Notes: generated by a model from the sequence alone, not told the origin. Shown: positions 1 to 8,478, numbered from the stretch's first letter. The stretch: 64,000 bases of DNA from Geodermatophilus obscurus (GCF_900143215.1 NZ_FRDM01000003.1:124001-188000), one strand, 5' to 3'. A program made the numbers and translations.

Positions 1-254
1 GCCTCGCTGAAGATGCGGTCGTCCTCGACCAGGGTGAGCAGCTTCCACGTGCACACGATCACGACCTGGACGCAGCCCAGCCCCAGGACCGCCACCACGA
101 GCGTCGGCCACCGCAGGTACGCCAGCTCCGGGGAGTCCTCCGCCATCGCCCCCGACAGCGCCGGCAGGAACAGCACCTGTGCCAGCAGCAGGGCGGCGAA
201 CGCCAGCGCGAGCAGGATCCGGAGGGGCACTACCACCCGACGTGTCGTCGTCAC
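1..254 (-). CDS. DUF2975 membrane protein, C-terminus outside window
   Basis: The minus-strand frame starting at GTG 254 gives 84 residues before the window edge. It opens with a hydrophobic helix (about residues 9-30), then a short loop rich in Ala, Glu and Asp with the segment ELAYLRW, then a second helix ending in VCTWKLLTLVEDDRIFSEA. This is the usual start of actinobacterial DUF2975 membrane proteins, which are about 160 residues with four membrane helices. The function of the family is unknown; it is often paired with a small XRE regulator, which would lie outside this window. The frame with an ATG at 258 gives no recognisable protein, so GTG 254 is preferred. A palindrome sits just upstream. 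Confidence 0.75.
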   Translation of the reverse strand, partial: MTTTRRVVVPLRILLALAFAALLLAQVLFLPALSGAMAEDSPELAYLRWPTLVVAVLGLGCVQVVIVCTWKLLTLVEDDRIFSE

Positions 255-259
255 GCATC

Positions 260-287
260 GACTTTCGGCTACTACCTATCGAAAGTC
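260..287. promoter_or_regulatory. inverted repeat upstream of DUF2975 gene
   Basis: GACTTTCG (260-267) and CGAAAGTC (280-287) form a perfect 8-bp inverted repeat with a 12-bp spacer. It ends 5 bp before the GTG start of the DUF2975 gene. On the minus strand the left half overlaps a TTGACT, which could be a -35 element, so an operator for a repressor is the likely role (inference). Confidence 0.45.
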
Positions 288-300
288 AATCGACGACACG

Positions 301-344
301 CCCCTGGGGAACAGTCCCCTGGGGAACAGTCAGAGGGGAACGGT
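301..344. repeat. 15-bp tandem repeat, 2 perfect copies plus 1 degenerate
   Basis: The unit CCCCTGGGGAACAGT occurs perfectly at 301-315 and 316-330, and a decayed copy (CAGAGGGGAACGGT) follows at 331-344. It lies between the stop of the ALDH gene and the upstream palindrome of the DUF2975 gene. Each unit contains the near-palindrome CCCCTGGGG, so the array could fold, but there is no U tract. Its role is unknown. Confidence 0.6.
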
Positions 345-1873
345 CAGATGGAGAACTCCACCCCCTGGGCGAGGGGCAGCTCGCCGGAGTAGTTGATCGT
401 GTTGGTGGCCCGCCGCATGTAGCTGCGCCACGCGTCGGAGCCGGACTCCCGGCCGCCGCCGGTGTGCTTCTCACCGCCGAAGGCCCCGCCGATCTCCGCG
501 CCGGAGGTGCCGATGTTGACGTTGGCGATGCCGCAGTCCGAGCCGTCGGCGGCCAGGAAGCGCTCGGCCTCGGCCTGGTCGCTGGTGAAGATGCTCGACG
601 ACAGGCCCTGGGGGACGTCGTTGTTCAGCGCGATGGCCTCCTCCAGCGTGCGGTAGGGCAGCAGGTAGAGGATCGGCGCGAACGTCTCCTGCCGCACGAT
701 GTCGGTCTGCTCGGGCATCCGCACGATCGCCGGCTCGGCGTAGTAGGCGGCGGGCGCCTCGTCCTCGAAGCGGCGGCCGCCGCCGACGACCAGCTCGCCG
801 CCCTGCTGCTGCGCGGCCTGCAGCGCGTCCTGCATCGACTTGAAGGCGGCGTCGTGGATCAACGGGCCGACCAGCGTGCCCGCGGCGATCGGCGAGCCGA
901 TGGGCAGCCGGCGGTAGACGGCGGCGAGCCGTTCGGTGAGCTGGTCCACCACGTCGACGTGCGCGATGACCCGCCGCATGGTGGTGCAGCGCTGGCCGGC
1001 GGTGCCGGCCGCGGAGAACACGATGCCGCGGGTGGTGAGGTCCAGGTCGGCCGACGGCGTCACGATCGCGGCGTTGTTGCCGCCGAGCTCCAACAGCGAG
1101 CGGCCGAAGCGGTCGGCCACCCGCGGCCCGACGGCGCGGCCCATCCGGGTCGACCCGGTGGCGCTGAGCAGCGCGACACCCGGGTGGCCGACCAGGGCCT
1201 CGCCGACGTCGGGGCCGCCGACGACCACCTGGCCGAGGTCGGCCGGGGCTCCGGTCTCGGCGATCGCGCGGTCGAGCAGGGCGGCGGACGCCAGGGCGGA
1301 CAACGGCGCCAGCTCCGAGGGCTTCCACACCACCGGGTCCCCGCAGACCAGCGCGATCGCGGTGTTCCACGACCAGACGGCCACCGGGAAGTTGAAGGCG
1401 CTGATCACCCCGACGACGCCCAGCGGGTGCCAGGTCTCCATCAGCCGGTGGCCGGGGCGCTCGGAGCTGATCGTCTTCCCGTACAGCTGGCGGGACAGCC
1501 CGACGGCGAACTCGCAGATGTCGACCATCTCCTGGACCTCGCCCTCGGCCTCCGAGGTGGTCTTGCCGACCTCGAGGCTGACCAGGGTGCCGAGGTCGGC
1601 CTTGTGCTCCCGGAGCAGCTCGCCCAGGCGGCGCACCAGCTGTCCGCGGACCGGTGCGGGCACGGTCCGCCACTCGCGGAACGCCCGGCCCGCGCGGGAG
1701 ACCACGCCGTCGACGTCCGCCGCGTCCTGCCACCGGACGGAGGCGAGCGGGCGGCCGTTCACCGGGGAGGTGACGGGGCGGTCGCCGGCGAGCCGGTCCG
1801 GGTCGACACCGCAGCGGCCGGCGGCCTCCCGGGCCCGGCGGGCGAGGTCGTCGGCGGTGGGCAGGGTGGTCAC
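344..1873 (-). CDS. amaB: ALDH7-type aldehyde dehydrogenase (L-piperidine-6-carboxylate dehydrogenase-like)
   Basis: This is an NAD(P)-dependent aldehyde dehydrogenase of the ALDH7 (antiquitin/AmaB) type, which oxidises piperideine-6-carboxylate (2-aminoadipate semialdehyde) to 2-aminoadipate in lysine breakdown. Visible marks are the cofactor segment AFNFPVAVWSWN, the Glu-containing LLELGGNNAAI, and the catalytic Cys in AGTAGQRCTTMRR. The C-terminal IGTSGAEIGGAFGGEKHTGG is typical of ALDH7. I chose GTG 1873 (VTTLPTAD...) because GAGGAG lies seven bases upstream; an ATG at 1924 would add 17 residues without homology. Length is 509 residues, normal for the family. It is the last gene of a minus-strand set with an FAD oxidoreductase and an aminotransferase. 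The exact substrate is inferred from these neighbours. Confidence 0.85.
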   Translation of the reverse strand: MTTLPTADDLARRAREAAGRCGVDPDRLAGDRPVTSPVNGRPLASVRWQDAADVDGVVSRAGRAFREWRTVPAPVRGQLVRRLGELLREHKADLGTLVSLEVGKTTSEAEGEVQEMVDICEFAVGLSRQLYGKTISSERPGHRLMETWHPLGVVGVISAFNFPVAVWSWNTAIALVCGDPVVWKPSELAPLSALASAALLDRAIAETGAPADLGQVVVGGPDVGEALVGHPGVALLSATGSTRMGRAVGPRVADRFGRSLLELGGNNAAIVTPSADLDLTTRGIVFSAAGTAGQRCTTMRRVIAHVDVVDQLTERLAAVYRRLPIGSPIAAGTLVGPLIHDAAFKSMQDALQAAQQQGGELVVGGGRRFEDEAPAAYYAEPAIVRMPEQTDIVRQETFAPILYLLPYRTLEEAIALNNDVPQGLSSSIFTSDQAEAERFLAADGSDCGIANVNIGTSGAEIGGAFGGEKHTGGGRESGSDAWRSYMRRATNTINYSGELPLAQGVEFSI

Positions 1874-1965
1874 GGGGATCTCCTCGGGTCGGTGGTCGGC
1901 GATCGACGACCCCGTCCGGGGCACCGCCCCGAGTCTGCGCGGGGTGGGCAGGACGGGGTCCTGTC

Positions 1966-3132
1966 TCAGACGATGTTCAGTTCAGGACGTGCCGCTGCGC
2001 CCGCGAAGCGCGCGGCGCTGAGGCCGGTGACGTCGACGACGGGCTGCTCTCCCAGGTAGAGGTCGCGCAGCACCTCCCCCACGGCCGGCCCCATCAGGAA
2101 ACCGTGCCCCGAGAAGCCGGTCGCGTACAGGAAACCCTCGACCGCGTCGGCGCGACCGATGAGGGCGTTGTGGTCCGGCGTCATCTCGTACAGCCCCGCC
2201 CATCCACCGGCGATGCCGGCCCCGGCCAGGGCGGGGGCGCGCCGCTCGACGGCCGCACCGAGGCGCGGCAGCCAGCCGTCGGACCGGGTGAGCCGGAACC
2301 CGGGGGTCTCGTCCGGGTCGGACATGCCCAGGAGCAGGCCGCGGCCCTCCGCGTGGAAGTAGAAGCTGGTCTCGAAGTCGATGGTGAACGGCGTGCGGGG
2401 GTCGAGGTCGGGAACCGGCTCGGTGACCAGCACCTGCCGGCGCAGCGGGGTGACCGGCAGGTCGACACCCACCCAGGAGCCGACCTCGGCCGACCACGCG
2501 CCGGCCGTGCAGACGACGGCGTCCGTCCGGATCGTCCCGGCCCCGGTCCGCACGCCGGCCACCCGGCCGTCGCGCACGTCGATCCCGGTGGCCGCGCAGT
2601 GCGGCAGCAGCGTGGCCCCCGCCCGGCGTGCCGCGGACGCGTAGCCGAGCACGACCGACTCGGGGGTGCAGTGGCCGTCGGTCGGCGAGTACGCCGCCGC
2701 GAGCAGCCCCTCCGGTGAGATGAGCGGCGACAGGCGGCGGGCCTCCCCGACGCCGATCACCCGGCTCGGCACGCCCAGGTCGTTCTGCAGGGCGACGCTG
2801 GCCTCGAACGCCGCGACCGCCTCCGGGGTGCTGAGCAGGAACAGGTAGCCGACCTGGCGGAAGTCGACGTCCTGGCCGAACCGCGCCGGGAAGTCGCGGA
2901 AGGTCTCCAGGCTGCGCGCCCCGAGCGCGGTGTTCACCGGGTCGGAGAACTGTGCCCGCACGCCGCCGGCCGCCTTGCACGTCGAGCCCGAGCCCAGGGC
3001 GTCGCGCTCCAGCAGGACGACGTCGCGCACCCCCGCCCGCGCCAGGGAGTGGGCCGCGCTGAGTCCCACCACGCCGCCACCGATGACGACGACGGAGGCG
3101 GCGGTCGGGAGGGAGCGCGGAGCAACGGTCAT
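1966..3132 (-). CDS. FAD-dependent amine/amino-acid oxidoreductase (DAO family)
   Basis: The 388-residue protein has an N-terminal Rossmann FAD motif (VVVIGGGVVGLSAAHSLARA), an acidic cap after the second strand (LLERDALGSG) and the C-terminal GFSGHGFLMGPAVGEVL segment found in sarcosine oxidase beta, glycine oxidase and D-amino-acid dehydrogenases (DAO superfamily). It should oxidise a secondary amine or amino acid to an imine. Its position between an ALDH7 dehydrogenase and an ornithine-type aminotransferase suggests a cyclic or omega-amino substrate such as pipecolate or a lysine relative, which is inference. Start ATG 3132 is preceded by GAGGAC. The C-terminus runs to ELNIV, 92 bp before the ALDH start. 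Confidence 0.8.
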   Translation of the reverse strand: MTVAPRSLPTAASVVVIGGGVVGLSAAHSLARAGVRDVVLLERDALGSGSTCKAAGGVRAQFSDPVNTALGARSLETFRDFPARFGQDVDFRQVGYLFLLSTPEAVAAFEASVALQNDLGVPSRVIGVGEARRLSPLISPEGLLAAAYSPTDGHCTPESVVLGYASAARRAGATLLPHCAATGIDVRDGRVAGVRTGAGTIRTDAVVCTAGAWSAEVGSWVGVDLPVTPLRRQVLVTEPVPDLDPRTPFTIDFETSFYFHAEGRGLLLGMSDPDETPGFRLTRSDGWLPRLGAAVERRAPALAGAGIAGGWAGLYEMTPDHNALIGRADAVEGFLYATGFSGHGFLMGPAVGEVLRDLYLGEQPVVDVTGLSAARFAGAAARPELNIV

Positions 3133-3208
3133 CTCGGTCCTCGGGAGGTGGCGGCGCCGGGTGTGCCGCCATCGTGGTGGGCGGGGCCGCGTGGCACCAG
3201 GGACCGGG

Positions 3209-4447
3209 TCAGCGCCCTGCCTCGTCGAGGACCGCGGCGAGGGCGTCCACGGCCCGGTCGAGGTCGTCGGGCTCGACCACCAGCGGCGGGGACAGCCGGA
3301 TGGTCTGCCCGTGCGCGTCCTTGACCAGGACGCCGCGCTCGGCCAGCCGCTCGCAGGCGGCACGCCCGGTCATCAGGGCGGGGTCGACGTCGATCCCGGC
3401 CCACAGCCCGCGGGTGCGCACCGCCGCCGCGCCGTGCCCGACCAGCCCCTCGAGCCGGTCCCGCAGCTGCACGCCGAGCTTGGCCGCCCGCTCCTGGTAC
3501 TCGCCGGTCTCCAGCAGGCCCACCACCGCGTGCCCGATCGCCGCCGCGAGCGGGTTGCCGCCGAAGGTCGACCCGTGGCTGCCCGGCGTCAGGACGCCGA
3601 GGACCTCGCGGGTGGACACCACCGCCGAGACCGGGACGATGCCACCGCCGAGGGCCTTGCCGAGCAGGTAGACGTCGGGGACGACGCCCTCCAGCTCGCA
3701 GGCGAAGGTCGCCCCCGTCCGGCCCAGCCCGGACTGGACCTCGTCGGCGACGAACAGCACCCCGGCGTCCGTGCACGCCTGCCGCACCGCGGCGAGGTAG
3801 CCCGGCGGCGGCACGACGACGCCGGCCTCGCCCTGCACCGGCTCGAGCAGCACCGCGACCGTCTCCGGCGTGAGCGCTGCCCGCAACGCGTCGGCGTCGC
3901 CGTAGGGGACCACGGTGAAGCCGGGGGTGAAGGGGCCGAAACCCTCGCGCGCGGAGTCGTCGGTGGAGAAGCTGACGATCGTGGTGGAGCGGCCGTGGAA
4001 GTTGCCGGCCGCGACGACGATCTGCGCCCGCCCGGCGGGGACGCCCTTCACCTGGTAGCCCCAGCGCCGGACGACCTTGATCGCCGTCTCCACCGCCTCG
4101 GCACCGGTGTTCATCGGGAGCACCAGGTCCATCCCGGCCAGCGCGGCCAGGTCGCGGGCGAAGGGCCCCAGGCGGTCGTTGTGGAAGGCGCGGCTGGTGA
4201 GGGTCACCCGCTCCAGCTGCTCGCGGGCCGCCCGGAGCAGCACCGGGTGCCCGTGGCCGAAGTTCAGCGCCGAGTACCCGGCCAGGCAGTCGAGGTAGCG
4301 ACGCCCGTCGACGTCGGTCACCCACGCTTCGTGCGCCTCGGCCACGACCACCGGCAGGGGTGCGTAGTTGGGTGCCGTCACCGCGCCGGTGAGCGCCGCG
4401 TGCTCACTGGAGGACGACGGGCTCGCACCGCGCCGAGGTGTGGTCAT
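3209..4447 (-). CDS. rocD: ornithine--oxo-acid aminotransferase-like protein
   Basis: This is a class III PLP-dependent aminotransferase of 412 residues. Family signatures are NTGAEAVETAIKVVRRWGY, the PLP-stacking segment NFHGRSTTIVSFS, the Asp of VADEVQSGLGRTG, and the PLP lysine in LLGKALGGGIVPVS. These match RocD, which moves the delta-amino group of ornithine to 2-oxoglutarate; with an ALDH7 enzyme in the same operon, lysine epsilon-amino transfer is also possible. Start ATG 4447 has AGGAGG eight bases upstream. It is the first gene of the minus-strand operon (aminotransferase, FAD oxidoreductase, ALDH) and diverges from an Lrp-type regulator that probably controls it. Confidence 0.85.
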   Translation of the reverse strand: MTTPRRGASPSSSSEHAALTGAVTAPNYAPLPVVVAEAHEAWVTDVDGRRYLDCLAGYSALNFGHGHPVLLRAAREQLERVTLTSRAFHNDRLGPFARDLAALAGMDLVLPMNTGAEAVETAIKVVRRWGYQVKGVPAGRAQIVVAAGNFHGRSTTIVSFSTDDSAREGFGPFTPGFTVVPYGDADALRAALTPETVAVLLEPVQGEAGVVVPPPGYLAAVRQACTDAGVLFVADEVQSGLGRTGATFACELEGVVPDVYLLGKALGGGIVPVSAVVSTREVLGVLTPGSHGSTFGGNPLAAAIGHAVVGLLETGEYQERAAKLGVQLRDRLEGLVGHGAAAVRTRGLWAGIDVDPALMTGRAACERLAERGVLVKDAHGQTIRLSPPLVVEPDDLDRAVDALAAVLDEAGR

Positions 4448-4524
4448 GGGGAGCCTCCTCCGGATCGGACGTCACGCGCTCTCCCGGCCGCCGCCCGGCG
4501 GGGCCGGGGGGCCGTGTCCTTGAC

Positions 4525-4553
4525 AGGCTAAGAAGGCCACCCACCGGCATCAA
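4525..4553 (-). promoter_or_regulatory. predicted promoter of the rocD operon
   Basis: On the minus strand TTGATG (4553-4548) and TAGCCT (4530-4525) are 17 bp apart, fitting a housekeeping-type actinobacterial promoter. It would start transcription near 4518, about 70 bp before the aminotransferase ATG. The divergent Lrp gene starts 52 bp away, so one regulator site could serve both. Confidence 0.45.
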
Positions 4554-4604
4554 TGCGCGTTCGTTGCGTCCTGAGCGTGGATCCGTTGCAGAGATGGGCC
4601 TACG

Positions 4605-5075
4605 GTGCGCGGTGTGTTGCAGAGGACCGGAGACCGCCTGGACCCGCTCGACCGGCAGATCATCGGCTGCCTGACGCGCGACGCCCGCGCCACCTACGCC
4701 GTCATCGGCGACGAGGTGGGCCTGTCCGCGCCGGCGGTCAAGCGCCGGGTGGACCGGCTGCTGGCCGAGGGGGTGATCCGCGGCTTCACCGCGCTGGTCG
4801 ACCCGGAGGTCCTCGGCTGGCGGACCGAGGCGTACGTGGAGGTGTACTGGAAGGGGATCCCGTCCCCCACCGAGCTGCGCCGCGCCCTGGAGAAGGTCCC
4901 CGAGATCGTGGACGCGTGCAGCGTCACGGGGTCCGCGGACGCGCTGGTGCACATCCTGGCCGCCGACATCCCGCACCTGGAGGAGGCCATCGAGCGGCTC
5001 CGGCAGCAGCCCAACGTCCAGCAGACCCGCAGCGAGGTCGTGCTCTCCCGGCTGATCGACCGCGGCCGTCCCTGA
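4605..5075 (+). CDS. Lrp/AsnC family transcriptional regulator
   Basis: The protein has an N-terminal AsnC-type helix-turn-helix (LDPLDRQIIGCLTRDARATY, then VGLSAPAVKRRVDRLLAEGV) and a C-terminal RAM ligand-binding domain with VDACSVTGSADALVHILA. Such proteins sense amino acids and usually control the gene next to them, here the divergent aminotransferase operon. The open frame can start at GTG 4605 or GTG 4614. A TACGGT at 4601-4606 would be a -10 placing the transcript start close to 4614, so a leaderless mRNA from GTG 4614 is possible. Length is about 155 residues, normal for the family. Confidence 0.88.
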   Translation: MRGVLQRTGDRLDPLDRQIIGCLTRDARATYAVIGDEVGLSAPAVKRRVDRLLAEGVIRGFTALVDPEVLGWRTEAYVEVYWKGIPSPTELRRALEKVPEIVDACSVTGSADALVHILAADIPHLEEAIERLRQQPNVQQTRSEVVLSRLIDRGRP

Positions 5076-5109
5076 CGCCCCCACCCGGAGGACCGGCGGG
5101 CTCCGCCGC

Positions 5110-5136
5110 GGGCCGGCCGGTCGGCCCGGCCGGCCC
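5110..5136. terminator. GC-rich hairpin between convergent genes
   Basis: GGGCCGGCCG (5110-5119) and CGGCCGGCCC (5127-5136) form a perfect 10-bp stem with a 7-base loop, lying between the convergent lrp-like gene and metQ. There is no U tract, as is common in actinobacteria. A bidirectional terminator is likely. Confidence 0.5.
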
Positions 5137-5150
5137 CCTGCTCCCGGCGC

Positions 5151-5969
5151 TCAGAAGGCGGGGATGACGGCGCCCTCGTAGGTCTGCTCGATGAACTGGC
5201 GGACCTCGTCGGAGTGCAGCAGCTCCTCGAGCTGCTGGATCCGCTGGTCGTCCTCGTCGCCGGCCCGCACCACCAGCAGGTTGGCGTTGGGGTTGCCCTC
5301 GGCCTCCTCCAGGGCCAGGGCGTCCTCGGCCGGGACCAGGTCGGCCTCGATGGCGTAGTTGCCGTTGATCACCGCGATGTCGACGTCGGCGAGCGAGCGG
5401 GGCACCTGCGCGGCCTCCACCTCGGAGATCTGCAGGTCCTTGGGGTTGTCCTGGACGTCGAGGGACGTCGGCGCGGCGTCCCCGGTGTCGGCCAGGGTGA
5501 TCAGGCCGTTGGCCTCCAGCAGCCGCAGCGCCCGGGCGGCGTTGGTGGGGTCGTTGGGGATCGCCACGGTGCCGCCGTCGGGCAGGGCGGCCAGGTCGGT
5601 CAGCGACTCCGAGTAGATGCCCAGCGGCTCGACGTGCACCGGCGCCAGCGCGGTGAAGTCGTACCCCGCGCTGGCCTCCTGCTCCTCCAGGTAGGGGACG
5701 GTCTGGAAGTAGTTGGCGTCCAGCGACCCGTCGTCCAGGGCGACGTTGGGCTGCACGTAGTCGGTGAACTCGACGATCTCGAGGTCCAGTCCGGCGTCGG
5801 CGGCCAGGTCCTCCTCGATGAAGCGCAGGATCTCGGCGTGCGGCACCGGGGACGCGCCCACCTGCAGCGGCTCGTCGGCAGCGGACAGCTCGGCCTCGCC
5901 GCCGCCGCAGGCGGCCAGGAGGGCGGTCGCCGCGGACGCGGCCAGGAGCGAGGTGAGGCGGGAGCGCAT
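5151..5969 (-). CDS. metQ: methionine ABC transporter substrate-binding lipoprotein
   Basis: This 272-residue protein has a lipoprotein signal peptide with lipobox LLAACGGG (Cys at about residue 21) and an NlpA/MetQ solute-binding fold. Family segments include VGASPVPHAEILRFI, ANYFQTVPYLEEQ, the IPNDPTNAARALRLLEANGL stretch and AVINGNYAIEADL. It would capture methionine (possibly D-Met) outside the membrane and pass it to MetI. It is the last gene of metNIQ, 60 bp after metI. An AAGGAG lies upstream of ATG 5969. Confidence 0.92.
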   Translation of the reverse strand: MRSRLTSLLAASAATALLAACGGGEAELSAADEPLQVGASPVPHAEILRFIEEDLAADAGLDLEIVEFTDYVQPNVALDDGSLDANYFQTVPYLEEQEASAGYDFTALAPVHVEPLGIYSESLTDLAALPDGGTVAIPNDPTNAARALRLLEANGLITLADTGDAAPTSLDVQDNPKDLQISEVEAAQVPRSLADVDIAVINGNYAIEADLVPAEDALALEEAEGNPNANLLVVRAGDEDDQRIQQLEELLHSDEVRQFIEQTYEGAVIPAF

Positions 5970-6029
5970 GGCGGGGTTTCTCCTTCGAGGTGGTGCGGGG
6001 ACGACGGTGGCCGGCCGGCCACCTGCGGG

Positions 6030-6689
6030 TCAGACGTGGGCGAGTCGGCGCGCCCAGTGGTCGCCGGCCCACTGCAGGGCCTGCACGATGACGAGCAGCA
6101 GGACGACGGTCAGCAGCGTGATGTCGGTCCGGAACTGCTGGTAGCCGAAGCGGATCGCGAAGTCGCCGAGCCCGCCTCCGCCGACGGCGCCGGCCATCGC
6201 CGAGTAGCTGATCAGCGCGACGACGGTGACGGTGGTCCCAGCGATGAGCGAGGGCCGCGCCTCCGGGAGCAGCACGGTCCGGACGACGTCCCGGCGGCGC
6301 GCACCCATCGACATCGCCGCCTCGACCTTCCCGGCGGCGACCTCGCGGAGGCTGGTCTCCACCAGCCGGGCGAGGAAGGGGACGGCGCCGATCGTCAGCG
6401 GCACGATGGCCGCCGTCGAGCCGATCGTCGTCCCGACGATGCCTCGCGTGACGGGCGCGACGAGGAACAGCAGGATGATGAAGGGCAGCGAGCGGCCGAG
6501 GTTGACGACCAGCCCCAGGAACCGGTTGAGCAGCGGACGCGGGGCGAGCGCCCCCGGGGCGCTGACCGTCAGCAGGATCCCGAGGGGGACGCCGAACACC
6601 ACGGTGAGCACCGCTGCGACCCCGACCATGTACAGCGTCTCGCCGGTCGCCTCGATCAGCTGCGGGTAGATGCGGGCCCAGTCGCTCAT
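6030..6689 (-). CDS. metI: methionine ABC transporter permease
   Basis: This 219-residue integral membrane protein has about five helices and the binding-protein-dependent transport signature in SMGARRRDVVRTVLLPEARP (EAA loop, which contacts the ATPase). The N-terminus ARIYPQLIEATGETLYMVG and the LGRSLPFIILLFLVAPVTR helix are typical of MetI. Its ATG overlaps the TGA of metN in an ATGA arrangement, so the two are translationally coupled. It forms the membrane channel of the MetNIQ importer. Confidence 0.92.
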   Translation of the reverse strand: MSDWARIYPQLIEATGETLYMVGVAAVLTVVFGVPLGILLTVSAPGALAPRPLLNRFLGLVVNLGRSLPFIILLFLVAPVTRGIVGTTIGSTAAIVPLTIGAVPFLARLVETSLREVAAGKVEAAMSMGARRRDVVRTVLLPEARPSLIAGTTVTVVALISYSAMAGAVGGGGLGDFAIRFGYQQFRTDITLLTVVLLLVIVQALQWAGDHWARRLAHV

Positions 6690-7720
6690 CGGTCCACTCC
6701 CGTCGCCGCCACCGGGTTCGCGTCCCGGGGTACCGCCTCGATGAGGACGCCGTCGTCGCGCAGCCCGCGCAGCGCCCCGTCCAGTCGGTCGAGATCGCCG
6801 GTGACCCGCAGCAGCAGCCGGCCGTAACGGCCCCCGGCCACGGTCTCCACCGAGCCGCCGGCGACCTCCACCGCCAGCTCCAGCCGGCCGACCAGGGTCT
6901 GCAGGACGACGGTCTCGGGTGTGCGGTCGGTGACGGTCACCCGCAGGAGCACGCCGTCGTGGCCGGCGCCGGCGTCGGCGACCGGTGCGGGCAGCAGCGC
7001 GTCGGCCAGCGGCGAGTGCCCGCGGGTCAGCACCTCGCTCAACCGGCCGCCGTCGACGACCCGGCCCCGCTCGAGCAGCACGGCGCTGTCGCAGACCGCC
7101 TTGACCACCGCCATCTCGTGGGTGATGAGCAGCACGGTCAGCCCGAGCTCGGACCGCACGCGGCGCAGCAGCTCCAGCACGCTCGCCGTGCTGGCCTGGT
7201 CCAGCGCGGAGGTGGCCTCGTCGCAGAGCAGCACCCGGGGTCGCCCGGCCAGGGCCCGGGCGATGGCCACCCGCTGCTTCTGCCCACCGGACAGCTGCGC
7301 CGGGCGCGCTTCCGCCCGCTCCCCCAGCCCGACCAGGTCCAGCAGCTCAGCGGCCCGGCGGCGGCGCTCGGCCCGGCCGACCCCGGCCAGCTCGAGCGGG
7401 TGCTCCACGTTGCCCGCGGCCGTGCGCGAGTCCAGGAGCTCGAAGTGCTGGAACACCATCCCGATGGAGCGGCGGGCCTCGCGGACCCGGTCGTCCGGCA
7501 GGTCGGTGAGCACCCGCCCGTCGACGGTCACCGACCCCGACGTGGGCCGCTCGAGCAGGTTCACCAGGCGGACCAGCGTGCTCTTCCCGGAACCGCTGGG
7601 GCCCACCACGCCGGCGAACTCACCGGCCGCCACCCGCAGGCTGACCCCGTCGACGGCGACCACCTCCCCGGCGCGTCTCCGGGCGGGGAACACCTTGCGG
7701 ACGTCGGTCAGTTCGATCAC
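6686..7720 (-). CDS. metN: methionine ABC transporter ATP-binding protein
   Basis: The 344-residue ATPase carries Walker A (GVVGPSGSGKSTLVRLVNLL), Q-loop (GMVFQHFELLDSRTA), signature motif LSGGQKQRVAIARAL, Walker B (VLLCDEATSALD) and the H-loop (VLLITHEMAVV). A C-terminal NIL domain of about 80 residues follows; in MetN this is the methionine-sensing regulatory domain. It starts at GTG 7720 with GAGGA upstream and is the first gene of metNIQ. I searched the upstream stretch for a SAM riboswitch and saw none. Confidence 0.92.
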   Translation of the reverse strand: MIELTDVRKVFPARRRAGEVVAVDGVSLRVAAGEFAGVVGPSGSGKSTLVRLVNLLERPTSGSVTVDGRVLTDLPDDRVREARRSIGMVFQHFELLDSRTAAGNVEHPLELAGVGRAERRRRAAELLDLVGLGERAEARPAQLSGGQKQRVAIARALAGRPRVLLCDEATSALDQASTASVLELLRRVRSELGLTVLLITHEMAVVKAVCDSAVLLERGRVVDGGRLSEVLTRGHSPLADALLPAPVADAGAGHDGVLLRVTVTDRTPETVVLQTLVGRLELAVEVAGGSVETVAGGRYGRLLLRVTGDLDRLDGALRGLRDDGVLIEAVPRDANPVAATGVDR

Positions 7721-8202
7721 GGGAGCGCGGTCCTCGGGGGTGAGCAGGGCAGGCCGGCGAGCAGGGCGGCACGGTCGCGCGGGAACGGGGCGCGACGCGG
7801 TCCGGCTCCGACGGCCGGACGGCGCGGGGACGTCAGCGACAGAGGCAGCTGGCGGTACCGGCCAGATCGACGGCGCGGTCGCGCGTCAAGATCGGCAGGG
7901 GCACCCCACCATGGTGCCCCACCGCCCCGGCCGGACCCAAACCCCACCGGCTTGGTCTGGATCACAGTCCGCCGCGCCGACACACCCGGCTCCGGCGGAG
8001 GACGGTGCGCGCCTCCGTCACAGCTCGGTCGGAACACCCCGGTCGCTCCCCTCGGGCAATGCGCCTCCACCGGAGCCGGCCCGTCGGACGACCCGCCCCC
8101 GCCGGCGACCGGGAGGCGGACCGTGCGGCAGTCGCTGCAGCGCGTGCGGAGTGCGCGTACCCGCCGATCGGGTGCGCCCAACCCACGTCCCCGCTCACGC
8201 CG
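7721..8202. other. 482-bp intergenic stretch with one hairpin
   Basis: No convincing gene is present on either strand here. The only clear structure is a perfect hairpin, GGGGCACC (7898-7905) pairing with GGTGCCCC (7913-7920) over a 7-base loop, about 180 bp upstream of metN. It may end transcription coming from the decayed regulator or be an operator for metNIQ. A TTGACG on the minus strand at 7889-7884 could be a -35 element, but no good -10 follows. Confidence 0.4.
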
Positions 8203-8349
8203 TCACGCGAGGCCGGCCTCGTGGACGCAGATCGCGACCTGGACGCGGTTGGTCACCTCCATCTTCACGAGGGATGTGCGAGACGTGGGCTTGACCGTCG
8301 CCAGGCTCGTGAAGAGCTCGCGGGCGATGTCGGCGTTGGACCTGTCGGC
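8203..8349 (-). pseudogene. remnant of a LuxR/NarL-type HTH domain
   Basis: On the minus strand this frame reads RSNADIARELFTSLATVK, then a scrambled stretch, then VTNRVQVAICVHEAGLA and a stop. These flanks are the classic C-terminal half of a NarL-family DNA-binding domain. In the middle, the expected THVS-ILVK reading is lost because one base is missing just after the ATVK codons and one extra C is present about 20 bases later; the second change restores the frame. The conserved LTxREREVL helix upstream cannot be found in any frame. It lies directly downstream of a receiver-only protein and is probably the lost DNA-binding half of that gene. Confidence 0.6.
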
Positions 8350-8478
8350 GGCCCGCTTCCGGCCGAGGGGACGACGTGCGGGCCCACGCCCGGCGCACCC
8401 GGACGGGACGGTCGCCGGCGGCCTGCTGCGGTCAGCAGGAGCCCTCCGGAGCGGAACCGGAGGGACCGGCTAAGTTCC

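Noticed and set aside
179-4531. Long plus-strand frames opposite the ALDH, oxidase and aminotransferase genes
   Set aside because: These are antisense shadows typical of very GC-rich genes; the minus-strand proteins have full catalytic motifs.
7721-8100. Possible SAM riboswitch before metNIQ
   Set aside because: I looked on the minus strand for the conserved core of SAM-I and SAM-IV and did not find it; only a simple hairpin is present.
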